Part shown: piece by piece, positions 59,931 through 64,000 of the stretch
How positions within the stretch are numbered: the stretch's first letter is position 1
How the letters are laid out: every line of letters begins with the position of its first letter
Assembly: GCA_963845485.1 (NCBI GenBank)
Contig: CAWJSI010000015.1
Span: 62,001-126,000 of the forward strand
Length of the DNA stretch: 64,000 bases
Direction: 5' to 3'
Source of the DNA: Bog-756 sp963845485
Lineage (GTDB): Bacteria > Actinomycetota > Acidimicrobiia > Acidimicrobiales > RAAP-2
Made by a program: the position numbers and the translations under genes
The notes under the pieces: model-generated
Seen by the model: only the letters and a program-made list of their open reading frames with translations
Databases searched by the model: none
What the model was told of the DNA's origin: nothing

Positions 59931-60758
59931 ATGGAGGAGAGTTGTGGAGAGATACGGGAATCGATCTCGGCATCTCTCGATGGCGAGGTGGCCAGATTGG
60001 CTCCGGCTACGATCGAGCTGCACCTTGTGGGGTGTGACGCATGCCGGCGGTGGCGCGAGGCCGCTCATGAGGTAACCCGCCAGTACCGGCTGCAGGCGGC
60101 CCAGGCCCCTGAACAGGCGCCGGCTGTGCTGCGGTCCGCTGTCCTCGCCAATATGACCCACCGGCGGTCCTGGGTCCTCGTTCTGGCCCGGGTCGCCCTG
60201 GCGATCGTTGGCGTGGCCCAGATCATCATCACGGGCAAGCTTCTGTTGGCGGGCGACATCGACAGCTTCCGTGATCTCGGTGCGTTGGGCGTCGCACTTG
60301 GGGTCGGCTATCTGGTGGCTGCGGTCCGGCCATATCGAGCCATCGGCATGCGACCCATTGTGGCGACGGCGGCCCTGCTGCTGGTCGGTTCAGCCCTACT
60401 CGACCTGGTAAGGCACCGGACGACGATCTCCGACGAATCCCCTCATTTGTTCGCCGTGGCAGGGTGGCTTCTCATCATGTTCCTGGCCTGGCGTACCCCC
60501 GATCTTGGTGCTCCTCCCTCACTGTTCCGTCGCTGGTTCGCTCAGTTGCGTCGATCCTTCGAACTGAGCTCCCGTCGTCGTACCGCCTCGTGGGGCGGGT
60601 TGATGGAAGGTGCCGGCCCGGCCTTCGCTCGTGACACTCCGGCGACAATCGGGCAGGCAAGTGCGGCTGGAATGAGAACGTCTGCGGGGACCGAAACGAT
60701 GCCGTCGTTCGGGCCTGAGGTCACCGAAGACCTACCCCGACGGGCCGTGGGTGAGTGA
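59931..60758 (+). CDS. zinc-finger membrane anti-sigma factor
   Basis: A 275-residue protein. The zinc anti-sigma motif HxxxCxxC is at His31, Cys35, Cys38 in 'ELHLVGCDACRRWREAAHEV', preceded by 'SISASLDGEVARL', the usual helix of the domain. Four transmembrane segments follow (starting VLVLARVALAIVGVAQII, LGALGVALGVGYLVAAV, PIVATAALLLVGSALL, LFAVAGWLLIMFLAW), then a cytoplasmic Ser/Arg-rich tail of about 80 residues. It should hold the divergently encoded ECF sigma factor at the membrane. ATG at 59931 or at 59892 may be the start; a palindrome GCCACG-AAG-CGTGGC lies at 59789-59803 upstream. Confidence 0.85.
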   Translation: MEESCGEIRESISASLDGEVARLAPATIELHLVGCDACRRWREAAHEVTRQYRLQAAQAPEQAPAVLRSAVLANMTHRRSWVLVLARVALAIVGVAQIIITGKLLLAGDIDSFRDLGALGVALGVGYLVAAVRPYRAIGMRPIVATAALLLVGSALLDLVRHRTTISDESPHLFAVAGWLLIMFLAWRTPDLGAPPSLFRRWFAQLRRSFELSSRRRTASWGGLMEGAGPAFARDTPATIGQASAAGMRTSAGTETMPSFGPEVTEDLPRRAVGE

Positions 60759-60933
60759 CAAGCAGGAGCCAAGTCTGAGAGACCGTTGACGTCTGCCGGC
60801 GACTGCACGCATCCGTACCCGAGGCGCACGGGCGGCACCAGATCGAGATGGCCACTGCGCCGAGTGTTGCTTCCGTGAGTTCCGGGCGAGGCATCGGCAA
60901 CACGATGTTTGGCTGGACCTGTACGGAGTTTGT

Positions 60934-61224
60934 TCAGATTTCGTCGACTGAGCGAGGCGTACGCAGAATCATCATTGACGCGGCCACCAACAGGGCAGCG
61001 CCCACCACGGTGAACACGAAGTGCCACCAGCTCCAGCTGAACTGCCTGTTTACGGCCACTGACGAGCTCGACGCTGACGAGCATGCCTCGTAGCTGGGGC
61101 AGGTGGTGCTGGTCGGTATCGATGTGATGACAGTGCTCGTGAACCGGTTGATGGTCCAGAGGACCCACATGGCCCAGAGACCCACGACCACGACGATGCG
61201 CAAGGGCTGATTGCGGATACCCAC
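60934..61224 (-). CDS. small two-helix membrane protein
   Basis: A 96-residue protein starting at GTG 61224. It has two transmembrane segments (IVVVVGLWAMWVLWTINRF and WHFVFTVVGAALLVAASMMI) separated by a Ser/Thr-rich loop of about 35 residues with two cysteines ('STTCPSYEACSSASSSS'), which suggests the loop is outside the cell and possibly disulfide-bonded. The C-terminal 'LRTPRSVDEI' is cytoplasmic. I do not recognise the family. The 175 bp between it and the anti-sigma gene show no further gene. Confidence 0.55.
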   Translation of the reverse strand: MGIRNQPLRIVVVVGLWAMWVLWTINRFTSTVITSIPTSTTCPSYEACSSASSSSVAVNRQFSWSWWHFVFTVVGAALLVAASMMILRTPRSVDEI

Positions 61225-61542
61225 GCGCTGATCATGGCAGATCAAACTGCCCAACTGCCGTCATCGACAGGGTAGAGGGGCAAGCGTTCTTGTGGTGGGA
61301 GTGGGTTCTAGCGACCGATAAGCAGACCGTGGTCGTGAGTCGAAGCGGCCCATGACCTGGCACTCAAGCGAGGATTGGAGCTCGACGGAGCAAAAAGCAT
61401 AGATCTGCTCGCGACGCTTCTCTCACAATGCAACTGGGGATTGCATAAGTCCATCTCGCTCGACAATTAGGGCTGGATGCTCAACGTCGGCATGAACGGA
61501 GTGGACATCCTGGCGTCCCAACCGCCGACTTCCGCGACTCGA
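61225..61542. other. 318-bp gap, no gene seen
   Basis: The stretch is less GC-rich than its neighbours and has no convincing frame. A short inverted repeat, TGCAA...TTGCA, lies at about 61431-61447. I looked for transposase or recombinase remnants and found none that I can support. Confidence 0.4.
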
Positions 61543-62151
61543 TCAGAGGCCCAGTAGTCCGCCGAGGAGGGTAGTCGTTGTTGTGGTCGTCGTCGTGGTC
61601 GGCGGCGGCGGCGGCGGGACCGTGGTTGTCGTCGTCGTGGTTGTCGTCGTCGTCGTCGTGGTTGTCGTGGTGGTCGTCGGCGGGACGGCGGTCGTCGTGG
61701 TCGTTGTCGTTGGTGGTGGCGGTGGTGGCGTGACCACCGTGACGGGCTGCGTCGTCGTTGTCGTTGCCGGCGGCTGGGTTGTCGGCGTCGTCGTCTTGGT
61801 TGGCGGCGTCGATGTGGCGGCGGGCGTTGACAGCGTGAAGGGGAGTTTGATGAAGAAGGGCAGCCCGGAGACGACGGTCGTCGTCTTCGAGGTCTTCAGT
61901 GGCTTACTGCTCAAAGGGATCAGGATGGGCTTCACTGTGGTGGGTGTGGTGACTGTGGGCGTGGGAACGGCCGAACCGATGACCACGTGGAGACCGTTGG
62001 GGAGGGTGGTGGTGGTCACCGAAGCTGCGGTGTTCTGGGCCGATGACTTGCCCACGAACAGGATGGCGCTCAGGCCGGCGATAATGACGGCACCCGCGAC
62101 GATGATCGACCACCGCCAGAACGTCTCGTCTCCAGCTGGTTCAGCAGCCAC
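61543..62151 (-). CDS. single-pass membrane protein with poly-threonine/proline extracellular tail
   Basis: A 202-residue protein. A short cytoplasmic start (AAEPAGDETFWRW) leads to one transmembrane helix (SIIVAGAVIIAGLSAILFVG), then an outside part that is mostly Thr, Pro and Val. Residues 115-195 contain runs of up to about 20 consecutive threonines separated by PPPPPP blocks, ending TLLGGLLGL. Such Thr/Pro tracts form extended, often glycosylated wall-spanning stalks. GAGGAGAAG precedes the GTG start. No enzymatic domain is visible. The repeat-rich DNA makes tract lengths prone to change and to sequencing error. Confidence 0.65.
   Translation of the reverse strand: MAAEPAGDETFWRWSIIVAGAVIIAGLSAILFVGKSSAQNTAASVTTTTLPNGLHVVIGSAVPTPTVTTPTTVKPILIPLSSKPLKTSKTTTVVSGLPFFIKLPFTLSTPAATSTPPTKTTTPTTQPPATTTTTQPVTVVTPPPPPPTTTTTTTAVPPTTTTTTTTTTTTTTTTTTTVPPPPPPTTTTTTTTTTLLGGLLGL
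61572..61720 (-). repeat. trinucleotide-rich tract encoding poly-Thr/Pro
   Basis: On the plus strand the tract is almost entirely gtc, gtt, gtg and ggc triplets, encoding Thr (and Pro) on the minus strand. It lies inside the stalk-protein gene. The mix of synonymous Thr codons shows it is not a pure microsatellite. Confidence 0.85.
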
Positions 62152-62484
62152 GTCTTCTCCTCATTACGATCACTTCGGCTCGTCCAACTACCAACCGCTC
62201 GGCGCGTTCCCGCGAGTTCCTCGACAACTTCAACACATCCCGATCGGACTACCCCGACGCCCCTGTTCTCGACTGCCTGGCCTTCGACTCCCGCCCGAGT
62301 AAGGCGCCGACATGGATGGAACCGCAGCTGAGGTTTGGACGAACCTGAGGAACCAGACTGAATCGTGACACGCGGAAGGGGTGGCGGGCCAGGGTGGTCA
62401 CGGGGGGTGCCAGGTCTACGTCAGAGAGCGCGAAACCATGGCTCCCGAATCGAAATTCCCCTGGGATTGGGTGGTAATTCTCGA
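62152..62484. other. 333-bp gap, no gene seen
   Basis: Between the stalk-protein start and the GH4 stop I see no frame with protein-like composition, no tRNA and no clear terminator. It must contain the promoter of the stalk-protein gene on its left side. Confidence 0.4.
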
Positions 62485-63768
62485 TTAGGCGGGGTCGGGA
62501 AAGAACCGAGGCAGAAAGTGCCGGTTGGCCATCAGCAACGTATCCGCCAATCGTTCGGCGAGTGGGTACTGGCCGACCAACGGATTTGCGACCAGAGCGC
62601 GGATCATCGTCTCACGGCTCCCCGACCGGGCAGCCTCGACCGCCAGTCGTTCATAGGCTTTGCAGTGGGCGACGAGTCCAGCCATTTCGTGGGGGAGTGC
62701 TCGTTGGGGGAGCGGGTGGGCGCCCAGGCCGTCGACGGTGCAGGGCACCTCGACCACGGCGTCGTGGGGCAGACCCGGGATGGCGCCGTCATTGCGAACG
62801 TCAACCACCTGGACATCGCCGGTTCCCGAGTGGAGGGAGGCGATGAGACGGACGGCTGCTTCGGAGTAGAACGCCCCTCCACGGTAGGCGAGCTTCTCGG
62901 GCTTGGTGTCGATCGTCGGGTCGCGGTACTCGGTCAGCAGCTCCGCTTCGAGGTCTGCCACCACCTCGGCCCTCGACCGCCAACCGGGGGTGGACTGTTG
63001 GGCAACGTCATGGTCGAGGCAGTAGTAGTAGTGCAAGTAGTACGAGGGCAATGCTCCGAGCAACCCGAGTAAGCCGGGCGGGGAGCCACTCTCGAGTTCG
63101 AGTTCAGGGCTGAACCGCTCAAACAGTTCTGGAAGCCGATCAACCCCGTCCACGAGGGCTGACCGCACCCAGGTCAGATGGTTGAGGCCTACGTGTTCGA
63201 TTTCGATCCGGTCGGCATCGATATCCAAGTAGTGGCCGAGACGACGTTGGACGTGGATGGCGACGTTACAGAGACCGACGGCCCGGTGCCCATCGTCGGC
63301 CAGCGCCTGAGTGACGATTCCCACGGGATTGGTGAAATCCACTACCCAGGCTCCCGAGGCGCCGTGGGTGGCGGTCTCCTCGGCGATGTCGAGGACGAGG
63401 GGAACCGTTCGAAGGGCCTTGGCTAAGCCTCCGGGCCCCGTTGTCTCCTGGCCCAGGCAGCCGAAACCCACCGGGAGCGTCTCGTCGGTGTGGCGGGCGG
63501 CTTGACCGCCCACCCGCAACTGAACGATCACGAAGTCTGCTCCGTCGATTCCTCGTCGGCGGTCGTCGGTGGCGACAAGGTCGCCCGCCCACCCCCGCTT
63601 GCGTAGCATTCGGTCAGCCATGGCACCGACGACGTCCAGCCGATCGCGGTCCGGGTCGACCAGCACCAGCTCATCCACCGTCATTCGGTCTTCATGGTCA
63701 CACAAGCTGTCCACGAGTTCAGGGGTATAGGTGCTCCCGCCTCCGATCACGGCAACTTTCGTTCCCAC
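62485..63768 (-). CDS. family 4 glycoside hydrolase (6-phospho-beta-glucosidase type)
   Basis: A 427-residue NAD+ and metal-dependent glycosidase of family GH4, which cleaves phosphorylated disaccharides through a redox-elimination mechanism. 'KVAVIGGGSTYTPELVDSL' binds NAD. 'GFGCLGQETTGPGGLAKALR', Asn147 in 'VVDFTNPVGIVT', Cys167-Asn168 in 'GLCNVAIHV' and His197 in 'GLNHLTWV' are the substrate and metal residues. The overall pattern is of the 6-phospho-beta-glucosidase (CelF/LicH) branch. The start is GTG at 63768. It is divergent, with 46 bp between start codons, from a sugar kinase gene, suggesting an amino-sugar or beta-glucoside operon continuing past the window. Confidence 0.93.
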   Translation of the reverse strand: MGTKVAVIGGGSTYTPELVDSLCDHEDRMTVDELVLVDPDRDRLDVVGAMADRMLRKRGWAGDLVATDDRRRGIDGADFVIVQLRVGGQAARHTDETLPVGFGCLGQETTGPGGLAKALRTVPLVLDIAEETATHGASGAWVVDFTNPVGIVTQALADDGHRAVGLCNVAIHVQRRLGHYLDIDADRIEIEHVGLNHLTWVRSALVDGVDRLPELFERFSPELELESGSPPGLLGLLGALPSYYLHYYYCLDHDVAQQSTPGWRSRAEVVADLEAELLTEYRDPTIDTKPEKLAYRGGAFYSEAAVRLIASLHSGTGDVQVVDVRNDGAIPGLPHDAVVEVPCTVDGLGAHPLPQRALPHEMAGLVAHCKAYERLAVEAARSGSRETMIRALVANPLVGQYPLAERLADTLLMANRHFLPRFFPDPA

Positions 63769-63814
63769 GCCGTGAACGTAACATTCTCCGTGTGATGCGA
63801 TGTGACGGTCGGCT

Positions 63815-64000
63815 GTGAGTGTGACGAATGCCTACGAGGACTTGATCCTGGCCGTGGACGGCGGTGCCTCGAAAACCGACGTCTGGGTGCTCCACTCGAA
63901 TGGGACTTTGATCGGTTCAGCCAGAGGGGAGGGCTCGAATCATCAGCTCGTCGGCATGGAGGCGGCCATGGACGCTATCGAAGGAGCGGTAGACGTGGCC
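63815..64000 (+). CDS. BadF/BadG-type sugar kinase, probably N-acetylglucosamine kinase-like (cut by window edge)
   Basis: The first 62 residues of a protein that runs off the right edge. 'EDLILAVDGGASKTDVWVLH' is the phosphate-1 loop of the ASKHA kinases (DGGxSKT), followed by 'LIGSARGEGSNHQLVGMEAA', which fits the BadF/BadG/BcrA/BcrD family that includes eukaryotic-type N-acetylglucosamine kinase. Start GTG at 63815; GTG at 63821 is a second option. Pairing with a GH4 phosphoglycosidase supports sugar phosphorylation as the role. Confidence 0.82.
   Translation, partial: MSVTNAYEDLILAVDGGASKTDVWVLHSNGTLIGSARGEGSNHQLVGMEAAMDAIEGAVDVA

Noticed and set aside
61225..62484. Possible mobile-element remnants around the stalk-protein gene
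   Set aside because: The gaps have lower GC, but no transposase or integrase sequence, terminal inverted repeat or target duplication could be found.

Overview
The window is high-GC DNA with dense coding on both strands. It most likely comes from an actinobacterium of the class Acidimicrobiia. That inference rests on three kinds of gene: two secreted proteins built from 42-residue 'GYWLVASDGGVF.FGDA.FYGS' repeats, a repeat family I associate with Acidimicrobiia; a mycothiol-dependent maleylpyruvate isomerase-like protein plus DUF2630 and DUF3089 proteins; and an LLM-class flavin/F420 oxidoreductase. GTG starts are frequent. T-rich terminators are absent except in one odd intergenic island. 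I see no phage, insertion sequence, CRISPR array or rRNA, so the window looks like ordinary chromosome carrying lipid, small-molecule, signalling and envelope genes. One tRNA-Gly(TCC) is present.

Layout. 0-9 kb: a DUF2834 membrane protein cut by the left edge, a methyltransferase, a Gfo/Idh/MocA oxidoreductase, a small membrane protein, an alkyl sulfatase of the metallo-beta-lactamase fold, a patatin phospholipase, and a phospholipase C-type phosphoesterase translationally coupled to an unrecognised 397-residue protein. 8.8-13 kb: a zinc-ribbon/cyclase/AAA/TPR protein coupled to a ferritin-like di-iron protein. 13-20 kb: a frameshifted DUF899 gene, a dienelactone hydrolase diverging from a TetR regulator over a clear operator palindrome, a DUF3089 secreted hydrolase, a beta-helix/repeat protein, the tRNA and a nitroreductase. 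20-29 kb: an RNA uracil methyltransferase, a lipoprotein, then a minus-strand copper cluster (copper mono-oxygenase, Cu(I) P-type ATPase with an extra external domain, HMA chaperone), an LLM oxidoreductase with a C-terminal frameshift, and a second ferritin-like protein.

29-45 kb: three GGDEF/EAL proteins, one with a dead cyclase domain and one with an in-frame 18-bp minisatellite, interspersed with a mycothiol-type protein, an acetyltransferase, a quinone oxidoreductase, a sphingosine-phosphate-lyase-like PLP enzyme, an oxidoreductase, a COQ4-like protein and a drug exporter, ending with an NlpC/P60 peptidase that carries the 42-residue repeats. 45-51 kb: two short-chain dehydrogenases, an acyl-CoA dehydrogenase, DUF2630, an alpha/beta hydrolase and a second exporter. 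51-57 kb: a four-gene operon (LolA/LppX-like exported protein, ABC ATPase, two paralogous permeases), then formate-tetrahydrofolate ligase. 57-64 kb: a SnoaL-like protein, an ATP-grasp ligase, a structured AT-richer gap, an ECF sigma factor diverging from a zinc anti-sigma factor, two small membrane proteins (one with long poly-threonine runs), and a GH4 phosphoglycosidase diverging from a sugar kinase cut by the right edge.

The most coherent possible new system is the copper cluster at 22.3-26.5 kb. There a cytoplasmic Cu chaperone, a Cu(I) exporter fused to a predicted external domain and an exported PHM/DBH-type copper mono-oxygenase with all expected ligands lie in transcription order, as would be expected of a dedicated metallation line for one secreted cuproenzyme. 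Two single-base frameshifts (near 13689 and 26787) look like homopolymer-type errors or young mutations.
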